From the NCBI GenBank assembly GCA_040386075.1, contig JAZKGE010000048.1, positions 1 through 64,000 of the forward strand: a DNA stretch of 64,000 nt, read 5' to 3'. Source of the stretch: UBA4416 sp040386075. GTDB taxonomy: Bacteria; Bacteroidota; Bacteroidia; B-17B0; Aurantibacillaceae. Shown here one piece after another: positions 9,458 through 18,517 of the stretch. Below the pieces are notes generated by a model. That model worked only from the letters and a program-made list of their open reading frames with translations. It searched no databases and was not told the DNA's origin. The position numbers and the translations under genes were made by a program. Position 1 is the first letter of the stretch, and each line of letters starts with the position of its first letter.

Positions 9458-10867
9458 GTGAAAATTACCTACACTAAAATAAATACAGAACATATTGAAT
9501 TGCTAAAACAAATTGTAAGTAATGATTATGTATTTACGGATAATGACAATTTAGAAAAGTACGGACAGGACGAAACTGAAGACCTTGTTTATAAGCCTGA
9601 AGTAGTTGTAAAACCAAAAACCGTGAATCAGATCTCAGAGATCCTGAAACTGGCAAACACATACATGATCCCGGTTACGGCCCGTGGAGCAGGAACAGGA
9701 TTGAGCGGTGGTGCTTTACCAATACATGGCGGCATTATTATCAGCATGGAATATTTCAACAAAATACTTCAGATAGATGAACGCAACTTACAAGCTACGG
9801 TTGAACCGGGAGTGATCAATTATAATTTTCAGGAAGAAGTTAAAAAGGCAGGATTATTTTATCCACCAGATCCGGCAAGTTGGGGAAGTTGCTCGCTGGG
9901 AGGTAACGTAGCACACAGTAGTGGTGGCCCAAAAGCAGTAAAGTATGGTACAACCAGAGATTATGTTTTAAATATTGAAATGGTATTGCCAAACGGAGAT
10001 ATTATCTGGACCGGGGCAAATACACTAAAATATTCAACAGGATACAACTTAACACATTTAATGGTTGGTAGCGAAGGAACACTAGGTGTCATCACAAAAA
10101 TAGTTTTCAAACTCATTCCATTACCCAAACACGATCTCTTAATGTTGGTGCCATTTACATCAGCCGAAAAAGCCTGCGAAGCAGTGGGCGCAACTTTCAG
10201 GGCCGGCATCACACCAAGCGCTATGGAGTTCATGGAGCGTGATGCTATTGACTGGAGCATTAAATATGCCGGCGAAGTTAATTTTACGATCAAGCCCGAA
10301 TGGCAGGCATTACTACTTATAGAGGTAGACGGCAATAATATGGATGTTCTATTTAATGATTGCGAAACTATCAGCAACATAATGACAGAACATGGTTGTG
10401 ATGAAATTTTAATGGCCGACAGTGCTGAACAAAAAGCATCGTTATGGAAAATAAGACGTAAAGTTGGCGAAGCTGTAAAAAGCAATTCGGTTTATAAAGA
10501 AGAAGATACCGTTGTACCAAGAGCTGAATTGCCTGTATTGCTGAAAGGTGTAAAAGAGATCGGAACAAAATATGGATTTAAAAGTGTGTGTTATGGTCAT
10601 GCCGGCGATGGCAATTTGCACGTGAATATTATTAAAGGTGATCTGAGTGATGAGATCTGGGACAGAGAACTTCCAAAAGGGATAGTGGAAATATTTGAGC
10701 TTTGCAAAAAACTGGGTGGTACCATCAGTGGTGAACATGGCATTGGTTTGGTTCAAAAAGATTATCTATCGATCGTATTTCCGGAATATCAATTGGAACT
10801 CATGAGAAATATAAAAAAATTGTTCGATCCAAATATGATCCTAAATCCGGGAAAAATGGTATTTTAA
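9458..10867 (+). CDS. FAD-linked oxidase, GlcD / D-lactate dehydrogenase type
   Basis: Flavoprotein of the VAO/PCMH family that oxidises 2-hydroxy acids such as glycolate or D-lactate. The FAD-binding domain spans roughly residues 45-225, with VTARGAGTGLSGGALP, GGNVAHSSGGPKAVKYG and GSEGTLGVITK. The C-terminal cap domain has the family signature YGHAGDGNLHVNI and ends in ISGEHGIGLVQKDYL...LFDPNMILNPGKM. Length (469) matches GlcD. The start is GTG at 9458, only 3 bp after the preceding stop. No iron-sulfur partner gene (GlcF-like) is present next to it. The exact substrate cannot be told from sequence. Confidence 0.92.
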   Translation: MKITYTKINTEHIELLKQIVSNDYVFTDNDNLEKYGQDETEDLVYKPEVVVKPKTVNQISEILKLANTYMIPVTARGAGTGLSGGALPIHGGIIISMEYFNKILQIDERNLQATVEPGVINYNFQEEVKKAGLFYPPDPASWGSCSLGGNVAHSSGGPKAVKYGTTRDYVLNIEMVLPNGDIIWTGANTLKYSTGYNLTHLMVGSEGTLGVITKIVFKLIPLPKHDLLMLVPFTSAEKACEAVGATFRAGITPSAMEFMERDAIDWSIKYAGEVNFTIKPEWQALLLIEVDGNNMDVLFNDCETISNIMTEHGCDEILMADSAEQKASLWKIRRKVGEAVKSNSVYKEEDTVVPRAELPVLLKGVKEIGTKYGFKSVCYGHAGDGNLHVNIIKGDLSDEIWDRELPKGIVEIFELCKKLGGTISGEHGIGLVQKDYLSIVFPEYQLELMRNIKKLFDPNMILNPGKMVF

Positions 10868-10993
10868 AATCATATATGATAATTTAACAAACATGAGAAG
10901 ACAGGTAATATAAAATCGGCTATTTCCTATTAAAAAATGGCTTCTAATATAAATGTTACATTATGAACAAGTAAGATTAAATCGAAATAAATT

Positions 10994-11023
10994 TTGTAAC
11001 TCACTGAAATTTAAATACATTTG
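10994..11023 (+). promoter_or_regulatory. Bacteroidota-type promoter of the T9SS gene at 11048
   Basis: TTG at 10994-10996, a spacer of exactly 19 bp, then TACATTTG at 11016-11023. This matches the TTG-N19-TANNTTTG consensus of the Bacteroidota primary sigma factor fully. The ATG lies 24 bp downstream. Confidence 0.75.
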
Positions 11024-11047
11024 AATAAACAATAAAAACACAACCAC

Positions 11048-12055
11048 ATGAAAAAAACGTTACTTTCTTTATCAATATTATTTAGTGTAGCTGCAAGCGC
11101 ACAGCTTACACAAGCTAATCATGCTTTTGCTGCAGGCGACAAATACAGCACTGTTCCTTCCAATACTACCGGTATTGTTCCGGGTGCAGGTGGCGCAGGA
11201 GCAACCTGGAACTATTCTACAATGACAGTTAATGCTTCGCCGATCGTAAGTTATACAGCCGCAACATCATCAAATGCAGCTTATAACCCTGCAAATATTG
11301 CAGTTTCAGGAGGTGCCAACAATACTTCTTATTATCTTTCAAGCGCCTCTGATTTAAAATATTACGGTGGTGACATTACGGCTGCAGGGGCAGTAGTTAA
11401 TGTAAAATATTCTAATCCAGCAATCGTAGCACTGTATCCTATGGGATTAAATACTACGACAACTTCTATCACCAGTGGTACAGCCGCAGTAACAACTCCT
11501 TTTCCTATTAGCGGTGCCTTTTCGGGTACCTGTCATGTAATTGCCGATGGAACAGGAACTTTAATATTGCCTCTTAAAACTTTCACAAATACCATCAGAG
11601 TAGTAACAAGTCAAACCATTATTGCGGCAAGTCTTAGTACTACAGTAAATCTTGTTGTATATGATTACTATAGTACAGATGCAAGTAAAGCTCCTATTTT
11701 AACTATTAATACATCTACTCTAAACTCATCATTTGGAGGTCAGAGCGAACAAACGGCTATTACGGTTCAAAAAGATTATGAAGTAGTTGGCATCAATGAA
11801 TCAACAAAAGCATCTATTCAATTATCTGTTTTCCCTAACCCTGCATCAAGTGTGATCAATTTTTCAACTGAAAGCATGGAAGCTGTTAAAGTAATAGCTT
11901 ATGATGTTACAGGTAAAGTTGTAGCTACTGAAGCATTAGAAATGGGTAAAGCAAAAATGAATCTTAACAACCTTTCTGCAGGTGCTTATATGTATCATGT
12001 GACTGATAAAAACAATCAGGTGCTGAAAGCCGGTAAGTTTAACGTTGCCAAATAA
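11048..12055 (+). CDS. Secreted protein with T9SS C-terminal sorting domain
   Basis: A 335-residue surface or secreted protein. It has a signal peptide ending at ASAQ, a Ser/Thr/Ala-rich beta-strand body and, from about residue 255, a type A T9SS sorting domain: LSVFPNPASS, then YDVTGKVV, LNNLSAGAYMYHV and a short basic tail. The body is paralogous to the protein at 58592-59608 (shared GTGTLILP; DYYSTDASKAPILTIN against DYNYFHASQKMPVLTVN). A full consensus promoter precedes it and a hairpin terminator follows, so it is probably monocistronic. The ligand or role is unknown. Confidence 0.88.
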   Translation: MKKTLLSLSILFSVAASAQLTQANHAFAAGDKYSTVPSNTTGIVPGAGGAGATWNYSTMTVNASPIVSYTAATSSNAAYNPANIAVSGGANNTSYYLSSASDLKYYGGDITAAGAVVNVKYSNPAIVALYPMGLNTTTTSITSGTAAVTTPFPISGAFSGTCHVIADGTGTLILPLKTFTNTIRVVTSQTIIAASLSTTVNLVVYDYYSTDASKAPILTINTSTLNSSFGGQSEQTAITVQKDYEVVGINESTKASIQLSVFPNPASSVINFSTESMEAVKVIAYDVTGKVVATEALEMGKAKMNLNNLSAGAYMYHVTDKNNQVLKAGKFNVAK

Positions 12056-12072
12056 GTATTTTTTTCAAATCA

Positions 12073-12116
12073 AAACAAAGCCTTATCTTTACTTAGAGAT
12101 GAGGCTTTGTTTTTTT
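12073..12116 (+). terminator. Terminator whose 3' stem contains the next start codon
   Basis: A 15-bp stem (12073-12087 with 12098-12112, one G-T pair) around a ten-base loop is followed by T residues, 17 bp after the stop at 12055. The ATG of the L,D-transpeptidase (12099-12101) lies inside the 3' arm. Confidence 0.8.
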
Positions 12117-13736
12117 ATAGTAGTTAGCATATTTATTTTTTCTTCCTGTTCAAACGAACCAAAAGAAAAAATCGTAAAAGTATCAACTCCGCAGGACCTG
12201 GAAAAGGAAACAACCAACCAGTTAACGGGCTTGATTACCAAAGACTCGATCATTACCATCGATTCAATTCCTTTAACCTGTTACCGGTATTTCAGAAATC
12301 AATACGGCAATAAATTATTGTGGTTTGAGAAAGCCAATTTTAACCCAAAAGGAGACAGCTTATTAAAACTGATCGAGAAAATAAATTATTATGGTTTGAT
12401 CCCCAATAATTATCATTTACTAAAGATCAAAAGTCAAATTGCTTCCATTCACTCAAGTAAAGATCTTATCAATGTAACTTCTTTAGTAAAAGCCGACCTG
12501 TTATTGAGCGATGCCTATTTTTTGATGGGTGCACATTTAAATAAAGGCAGGTTTTATACCGATAGTCTTTTATTACAAACCAATTTCATTAAGCTGGATA
12601 AAGGATGGGACAGTATTTTAGTGAGAGGCTATCAAGTAGGTAATTTAAAAGCTTCCCTGGATTCTTTAGAACCAAAGTTTTATAATTACCGCATGCTAAA
12701 AAAAGAGTTAGCCACTATTTTAAATGATGCAAATTTATTTCAACTCGATTCTATTCCTTTTGTTTCACAAAAAGATTCATTATTGAAGCATCAGCTTATT
12801 ATTAAAAGCCTGAAAAAACAAGGATTTTATGATACAACCTTAGCCGTTAATGATAGCGTGCGATTGGCTAAAGCCTTAAATTTGTTTCAGAAAAAATGGT
12901 TCATTCAACCTGATGGTAAATTGGGGAAATACACCACGCAGGCTTTTTCTTATAACAGAGAAAAGACCATCAAACAAATTTGCATGGCCATGGAACGCTG
13001 GCGCTGGGAAAATAAATTTCCCGACAAATATGTTTTTATAAACATTCCCGCTTTCTGGCTGATCGTGTTTGAAAAAGATACAGTTGTCATGCAATCGGCT
13101 ATTGTGTGCGGAAAACCCGATCATCAAACACCTATTTTAAAAAGCAAGATCGATCACATGCTCATTTACCCATACTGGAATGTACCAATAAGTATTGCTA
13201 CCAAAGAAATTTTACCGGCCGTTCAACGTGATACTTCTTATATCAGAAAAAAGGATTTTGAAGTGTTAGGTGCAGGTGATCAAGTATTAGATTACACAAA
13301 AATTCCCTGGAGAAGATATACAAAAGATTATTTACCGGTAAGGTTCAGACAACGCATTGGAGAAGAAAATAGTTTAGGTGTTGTAAAATTCAATTTTCAT
13401 AATCCATTTGGCGTTTATTTACACGACACCAATTCCAAGCGTTATTTCAAAACCAGTTCGCGCTCTCAAAGTCATGGTTGTATTCGCTTAGAGAAATTCA
13501 CAGAGTTTGCTGATTTTTTAGTGAGAGACGACAGTGTGCATTATACACATGATAGTTTGCAGGTATATTTTGCCAAACAGGAACAACGCAAATTAAAATT
13601 GAAAAAAGCTTTACCCATCTATACCCGATATTATACAGCACATGCTGATAGTACGGGATTGAAATTGTATATTGATGTATACAGAAAAGATGAGGAGATG
13701 ATGAATCTTATTTATGGAGTTAAGAGTTATAAATGA
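12099..13736 (+). CDS. L,D-transpeptidase, YcbB-type lipoprotein
   Basis: Predicted cell-wall enzyme that makes 3-3 peptidoglycan cross-links or attaches proteins to peptidoglycan. Starting at the ATG at 12099 gives MRLCFFIVVSIFIFSSC, a classical lipoprotein signal with the cysteine at residue 17. The open frame goes back to 12045, but that start would bury the signal and overlap the previous gene. After a scaffold region a peptidoglycan-binding-like segment is seen (ALNLFQKKWFIQPDGKLGKYT). The YkuD catalytic domain has YLHDTN and SHGCIRLEKF with the catalytic cysteine. The order matches YcbB/LdtD. The start codon sits in the upstream terminator stem. It converges with the DUF4249 gene. Confidence 0.88.
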   Translation: MRLCFFIVVSIFIFSSCSNEPKEKIVKVSTPQDLEKETTNQLTGLITKDSIITIDSIPLTCYRYFRNQYGNKLLWFEKANFNPKGDSLLKLIEKINYYGLIPNNYHLLKIKSQIASIHSSKDLINVTSLVKADLLLSDAYFLMGAHLNKGRFYTDSLLLQTNFIKLDKGWDSILVRGYQVGNLKASLDSLEPKFYNYRMLKKELATILNDANLFQLDSIPFVSQKDSLLKHQLIIKSLKKQGFYDTTLAVNDSVRLAKALNLFQKKWFIQPDGKLGKYTTQAFSYNREKTIKQICMAMERWRWENKFPDKYVFINIPAFWLIVFEKDTVVMQSAIVCGKPDHQTPILKSKIDHMLIYPYWNVPISIATKEILPAVQRDTSYIRKKDFEVLGAGDQVLDYTKIPWRRYTKDYLPVRFRQRIGEENSLGVVKFNFHNPFGVYLHDTNSKRYFKTSSRSQSHGCIRLEKFTEFADFLVRDDSVHYTHDSLQVYFAKQEQRKLKLKKALPIYTRYYTAHADSTGLKLYIDVYRKDEEMMNLIYGVKSYK

Positions 13737-13793
13737 TGAATTATGAGTTAAAAAGCTCAGACAATTCATAACTCATATCTTATCACTCTTAAC
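13719..13793. terminator. Long imperfect inverted repeat between convergent genes
   Basis: GTTAAGAGT at 13719-13727 pairs with ACTCTTAAC at 13785-13793. Inside, a GATGAATTATGAGTT-type arm pairs imperfectly with its complement around 13770-13785. It overlaps the end of the transpeptidase gene and lies between convergent stop codons, so it probably acts as a bidirectional terminator. The GAATTATGAGTT wording resembles common Bacteroidota intergenic repeats. Confidence 0.5.
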
Positions 13794-13796
13794 TAC

Positions 13797-14666
13797 CTAC
13801 TCTGCTATTCTTTCTCTGAATCCAACGGCACTCATACAAAACCAACCAACAACCTTCACTTTATCACTGGTGGTGTTTTTAATGTTGGTTTTCACATTCT
13901 CGGGACTGGTTGCAAATAAGCCCGAGTTAGTAGTTTGAGTAGCAACCTGGGTCAAAAAATTATAAGTCTCTAAATTAATTGAATGGATCTCTGCACGGCA
14001 GACATCATTTTTTTGAAACCGTTCTCCTCCGGGTGTAATGCCTTCGGCAACAGGTGTTATAAAAATAAGTCCATCGGCACCTGCCCCAAAAGCAGCGTTT
14101 TCACAGATATTGATATTCCCGCCCTTGTTGAAGAACACGCCATTTCTGAATGATTTTACCCAATAAAAATCAGATGTATCCCCTACCGGATCGGTGCCTA
14201 AAAAAGAAAAACGATAGCCTGCCTCTCCACCAAATGATCCTGCTTCCACATACTCCACAATTAAACTATCGATCTGTGCTGTTCGGTTTAGGCGCGAATT
14301 GGATTTAAAAATATTTCCATCGTGTGTCACCGTTAATTCATACTCATGCCCAACTCGTCCTAATGTATCTGCAGTAGCTAAATTGTAGACATAATTTCCA
14401 TCATTGTTATCTGTAAATATATAATCTACTCCTGCGGTAAGATCTCTTAAATTAACGGTAGCGCCCTGTACAGGTTCATTTTTTTTCTGGCTAAAATAAT
14501 CATCTGTATACGTTAAACGCACTTTTTGTTGCGAGCGCATATCATTTACAAAAGCGTCAACAGTCAATAAAGGGTTTCCCTGATCCAATTTAACCTGGAT
14601 CACATCTTCGCAGGATGTTAAAGCAAGAACAACGAATAGTGATAAAAATAATTTAATAGTTTTCAT
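13797..14666 (-). CDS. DUF4249 lipoprotein, partner of a TonB receptor
   Basis: A 289-residue lipoprotein with signal peptide and lipobox LTSC (cysteine near residue 19), followed by EDVIQVKLDQGNPLLTVDAFV, which is the typical opening of DUF4249 proteins. This family is encoded almost always beside a TonB-dependent receptor and is thought to be an outer-membrane surface component, though its ligand is not established. Here it starts 20 bp after the stop of the TonB receptor on the same strand, so the two form an operon with the receptor first. The C-terminus ends in the family pattern VVGWFCMSAVGFRERI. Confidence 0.88.
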   Translation of the reverse strand: MKTIKLFLSLFVVLALTSCEDVIQVKLDQGNPLLTVDAFVNDMRSQQKVRLTYTDDYFSQKKNEPVQGATVNLRDLTAGVDYIFTDNNDGNYVYNLATADTLGRVGHEYELTVTHDGNIFKSNSRLNRTAQIDSLIVEYVEAGSFGGEAGYRFSFLGTDPVGDTSDFYWVKSFRNGVFFNKGGNINICENAAFGAGADGLIFITPVAEGITPGGERFQKNDVCRAEIHSINLETYNFLTQVATQTTNSGLFATSPENVKTNIKNTTSDKVKVVGWFCMSAVGFRERIAE

Positions 14667-14686
14667 ATTGAGATGTATCAGATATT

Positions 14687-17044
14687 TTAAAATTTGAAAT
14701 TATAGGTCAGTGCCGGAATAATAGAACCTACTACTGAATATCTTACCGCCTCAGTGTTAGTTGGATTATCAGGATTATTACGGAAATAAATAGAGAATGC
14801 ATTTCGGCGGTTGTATAAATTATATACACTTAACACCAGGGTGCTTTTCCATCGCTTACGCTCATTGCTTTTAAAATTGTAGGTAATGCCAATATCAGCC
14901 CTATGATACGCTGTATTGCGGTAATTATTTCTTTTGTTATCTGTATTATAAGGAATAACATAGCCCTGCACCTCAACTTTAGCAGTGGGGAAAGTTGCCG
15001 GAGTACCCGTCATGTAAACAAAATTAGCTGAGAAACTGAAACGCTTATTGAGATCATAAATTAAAACAGTATTGACGTTATGAGTTCTATCATACTTAGA
15101 CAAGAACCAATCTTCATTACTAATACCTCTTACTTTTCGTTCTGTTTTTGAGAGTGTATAGCTTACCCATCCATTCAATTTTCCTTTCGCTTTTTTCAGG
15201 TATAATTCAAATCCATAAGCGCGCCCTTTGCCCTGAACCAAATCAGCCTCTAAATATTTATTCAGTAACAAACTTGCATTATCCACATAATCTAACTGAT
15301 TTTGCAGGTCTTTATAGTAAACCTCAGCCGATGTTTCGAACATGTTCTCTTTAAAGTTTCGGAAATAACCAAGGGTGATCTGGTCGGCAATTAATGGTTT
15401 GATATTATTGGTTACAGGAGTATAAATATCCAAAGGTGTAGATGCCGCAGTATTTGACACAATGTGCAGATATTGCGACATGCGGTTATATCCTAATTTA
15501 ACCGAACTTTTATCATTGATGGTATAATTAATAGCCAAGCGTGGCTCAGGATTATTATATGTTTTTATAGTTTCTCCGGATGCAATTTTTTCTTCGCTAT
15601 CCAACGGACGGCTTTCATTAGGGATCGTATCGCGGTAAACATATTTGGTGCCTTTGCCCATGTAATTAAAAGCCGACCATCTTAAACCATATTGCAAAGT
15701 AAAGCGGTTGGATAATTTCTGTTCGTTATCTACATAAGCTGCATACTCAACACCGTATTGATCATCTAAACCTATAGGAGAAGAAATGCCATCCTGCGAG
15801 GTGATAACAGCATTACCCGGTTTGAACGTAAAAATAATTCCCTGTGCTCCAAAACGAATAGTGTTCTTACTATTTAAATAATAAGTAAAATCAGGCTTCA
15901 CACTGTAATTGATGATATTGGATGTCCATTCAAATTTTTGACTGCTGCCTTCATCTTTAAAACCTAACTCATATTTGTAGTTACTGTAAAAGGTACTCAC
16001 GTTCATAAATAACTTACTATTGAAAATGTGGTTCCACCTTAAAGTAGCTGTACTGTTTCCCCAGTTAAACTTAAAGCCGGCACCAAACACGTCTCTTCCA
16101 AAATAGCCACTCGCAAAAATGGTATTCTTATCGTTAATTCTCCAGTTAAACTTAGCGGTTAGGTCGTAAAAATAAAACTTAGCGTCTTTTAATTCGGGCT
16201 GACGTTTTGCCAATAAAGGTTTTGCCAAAATATCTATGTAACTTCTTCGGGCTGCTACAATAAAGGAAGCCTTATTTTTAAATAAAGGGGCTTCAATAGA
16301 TAAACGACTGAAAATTGTTCCAATACCACCATTCACTTCCAGTTTTTTACTGTTTCCTTCCTTCATTCTGATATCCAGGATAGAAGAAACCCGTCCACCA
16401 TACTGAGCAGGAATACCACCTTTGATCAATTTCACATCTTTTACCGCATCAGGGTTAAACACCGAAAAGAAACCGAACAGATGCGATGAATTGTATACCG
16501 GCGCTTCATCCATTAAAACCAAATTCTGATCGATATTTCCACCACGTACATTAAAACCGCTGGCACCCTCACCTACAGTAGTTACGCCTGGTAATAACTG
16601 AATACTTTTAATAACGTCTACTTCTCCCAATAAAGCCGGCATTTTTTGGATCTGTTTAATATCCAGTTTTGCAACACTCATTTCCATGCTCTTGATATTT
16701 TTGTCCTCTCTTTCAGAAGAAACAACCACTTCCTCCAGTTCTTTACCTTCTTCACCCATCTCTAAACCAAGCGTTTGATTTTTAGTAAGATCAACCGGTT
16801 GCATAACGGTTTTATAACCTACAAATGAGAACATGACTGTATCCTGACCCGCCGGCAAGGTTAAAGAGTAAAATCCATACTCGTTCGTACTAGTACCTAT
16901 TTGCGAATTTTTTTTGTAAACGGTCACACCGATCAATGCTTCGCCATTTTTAGCGTCTTTGATATAACCGCTGATGGTATGTTTTTCCTGTGAACTTGCA
17001 GTGTATGCCATGCAAATCAGACAAGCCAATAGTATTTTCTTCAT
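14687..17044 (-). CDS. TonB-dependent receptor with carboxypeptidase-like N-terminal domain
   Basis: Outer-membrane active importer. The signal peptide ends at ASSQ. A carboxypeptidase-regulatory-like beta-sandwich (about residues 22-105: TISGYIKDAKNGEALIGVTVYKK) precedes the plug domain (about 115-225: LPGVTTVGEGASGFNVRGG, MDEAPVYNSSHLFGFFSVF, LIKGGIPAQYGGRVSSILDI). The remaining 550 residues form the barrel, ending in YNRRNAFSIYF and a final aromatic strand. It is first in an operon with the DUF4249 lipoprotein. A CAAAAATA at 17064-17071 (TATTTTTG on the coding strand) is a candidate -7 element. The substrate is unknown; no transport ATPase or glycan enzyme lies nearby. Confidence 0.93.
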   Translation of the reverse strand: MKKILLACLICMAYTASSQEKHTISGYIKDAKNGEALIGVTVYKKNSQIGTSTNEYGFYSLTLPAGQDTVMFSFVGYKTVMQPVDLTKNQTLGLEMGEEGKELEEVVVSSEREDKNIKSMEMSVAKLDIKQIQKMPALLGEVDVIKSIQLLPGVTTVGEGASGFNVRGGNIDQNLVLMDEAPVYNSSHLFGFFSVFNPDAVKDVKLIKGGIPAQYGGRVSSILDIRMKEGNSKKLEVNGGIGTIFSRLSIEAPLFKNKASFIVAARRSYIDILAKPLLAKRQPELKDAKFYFYDLTAKFNWRINDKNTIFASGYFGRDVFGAGFKFNWGNSTATLRWNHIFNSKLFMNVSTFYSNYKYELGFKDEGSSQKFEWTSNIINYSVKPDFTYYLNSKNTIRFGAQGIIFTFKPGNAVITSQDGISSPIGLDDQYGVEYAAYVDNEQKLSNRFTLQYGLRWSAFNYMGKGTKYVYRDTIPNESRPLDSEEKIASGETIKTYNNPEPRLAINYTINDKSSVKLGYNRMSQYLHIVSNTAASTPLDIYTPVTNNIKPLIADQITLGYFRNFKENMFETSAEVYYKDLQNQLDYVDNASLLLNKYLEADLVQGKGRAYGFELYLKKAKGKLNGWVSYTLSKTERKVRGISNEDWFLSKYDRTHNVNTVLIYDLNKRFSFSANFVYMTGTPATFPTAKVEVQGYVIPYNTDNKRNNYRNTAYHRADIGITYNFKSNERKRWKSTLVLSVYNLYNRRNAFSIYFRNNPDNPTNTEAVRYSVVGSIIPALTYNFKF

Positions 17045-17063
17045 AATTTTAAATTACCGGGTG

Positions 17064-17071
17064 CAAAAATA
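17064..17071 (-). promoter_or_regulatory. Candidate -7 element of the TonB receptor gene
   Basis: On the minus strand this reads TATTTTTG, matching TANNTTTG, 20 bp upstream of the ATG. No matching -33 TTG was found at the usual spacing. Confidence 0.3.
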
Positions 17072-17161
17072 GGAAACTTTTTTTTCTTTTTCAGTTTCCT
17101 GAACGATTTTTTTACCTTTTGTGTAACGGATTGTATAGGAAATTGTTGTTCAACATTTGAT

Positions 17162-18325
17162 TTATGATTGGTTATGTTGTGTTTCAAAATCAGTGAACAT
17201 ATCTATTAAAGTGGTTATAGGATCGCCCGAATGCATCATTTCTGTATTATTAAGTGTCATTTGAGCTGCTTCGGCTGCTCTTGTACACATTTGTTTTTCA
17301 AAACTTGCAATAGCGCTATTCACGTCTTCAAATTCACCGTTTGTTAAGCAAATGCTCAGCTCTAAAGCATCCTGCATAGCCATATTCACACCTTCGCCCG
17401 CATAAGGTGGCATTAAATGCGCGGCATCTCCTATCATAGTAAGATTAGGCAATGCTTTCCAATTTTGATCTAATGGCATGCAATACTGAGGTCGTAATGC
17501 AAAACATGGTTCTGCATTTTCAAATAGCTCTGTCCATACAGTATCCCATCCTGCAAATTCTTTTTTAAACCAGGCTGTTACTTCGGCTTTGTTATTAAAA
17601 TCAATACCCGATTTTTTTATCCACTCTTCACTTGTTTTGCTACCTGTATAAAAAGCTAAACTACCATCGCCTTTAGAACTTACTATTAAGGACTGATCAT
17701 CGCCGAAAGCAAAGATCTTTCCACCTTTAAGCAGTTCATGTACTTTTGGCGAAGCATTTTCGGAATTATATACGGCTCCTTCAACAATTGTAATACCAGT
17801 ATAAAAGGGTTTGATAGGCGTTATATATGAACGGATCTTTGAGTTAGCTCCATCTGCAGCGATAACAATGTCGGCATCAACCGTTGTTCCATTTTTAAAT
17901 ATAAGCGTCCATCCATGCCCGTCGGGTATCATCGAAATAAACTGACTGTCCCAAACTATTGTTTCTGGTTTTAAAGACTCCAGTAATATATTTCTTAAGG
18001 GGCCACGGTCAATTTCAGGACGGTGCTCATCAATATCCTCATGTGTATCCATTTTAATAATTCCATGCCTGTCTACTATTCTTAGCGCCCCTGCTCCCGG
18101 GCGATAATTTGTATAAAAAGCCTCTATCAACCCTGCCTGACGAAGCGCTTCTAATCCTGACTCTTCGTGAAGATCGAGCGTTGCCCCCTGTACTCTCACA
18201 TCTTTATTAAGATCGCGTTCATATACTTTTACATTAGCACCTTTGATCTGTAAAAGCCTGGCCAATGTTAAACCACCCGGACCACCGCCTACAATGGCTA
18301 TTTTTTTATTTTCAAGGATTTTCAT
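17162..18325 (-). CDS. Tet(X)-like FAD-dependent monooxygenase
   Basis: Class A flavoprotein monooxygenase close in layout to the tetracycline-inactivating enzyme Tet(X). The N-terminal dinucleotide fold is IAIVGGGPGGLTLARLLQ, with VYERD at the end of the second strand, then GATLDLHEESGLEALRQAGL, which closely follows the Tet(X) sequence as I recall it. The FAD/ribityl motif is MIGDAAHLMPPYAGEGVN, and the C-terminal helix is present. At the stretch that in Tet(X) reads GALHFGISF (substrate-contacting histidine), this protein has GSLAFYTGS, so the pocket differs. Length 387 fits the family. It stands alone with its own promoter candidate. Tetracycline activity is possible but unproven. Confidence 0.88.
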   Translation of the reverse strand: MKILENKKIAIVGGGPGGLTLARLLQIKGANVKVYERDLNKDVRVQGATLDLHEESGLEALRQAGLIEAFYTNYRPGAGALRIVDRHGIIKMDTHEDIDEHRPEIDRGPLRNILLESLKPETIVWDSQFISMIPDGHGWTLIFKNGTTVDADIVIAADGANSKIRSYITPIKPFYTGITIVEGAVYNSENASPKVHELLKGGKIFAFGDDQSLIVSSKGDGSLAFYTGSKTSEEWIKKSGIDFNNKAEVTAWFKKEFAGWDTVWTELFENAEPCFALRPQYCMPLDQNWKALPNLTMIGDAAHLMPPYAGEGVNMAMQDALELSICLTNGEFEDVNSAIASFEKQMCTRAAEAAQMTLNNTEMMHSGDPITTLIDMFTDFETQHNQS

Positions 18326-18349
18326 CTTTAGTTTATTTGATTACGGCAT

Positions 18350-18357
18350 CAAATGTA
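18350..18357 (-). promoter_or_regulatory. Candidate -7 element of the monooxygenase gene
   Basis: Reads TACATTTG on the minus strand, an exact match to TANNTTTG and identical to the element before the gene at 11048. It lies 25 bp upstream of the ATG at 18325. The -33 TTG is not evident. Confidence 0.4.
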
Positions 18358-18517
18358 AAGGAAGTGCAACAGCTTTACCTAAAGGTATTAGGCAAGCTGT
18401 ATTTCGCAGGCGGTAAATGGTAGAATAAGAAGATAAAGTGTTTAATTCAAAACCTCAACTTCCTATATATATAAGTAGAAATTTTTAACTGAAGAATAAC
18501 GCTTATCTACTCCCCTG

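Noticed and set aside
9961..10756. Long antisense frames (174 and 104 codons) over the GlcD-like gene
   Set aside because: The plus-strand protein is colinear with a well-known family; the antisense frames have no family features.
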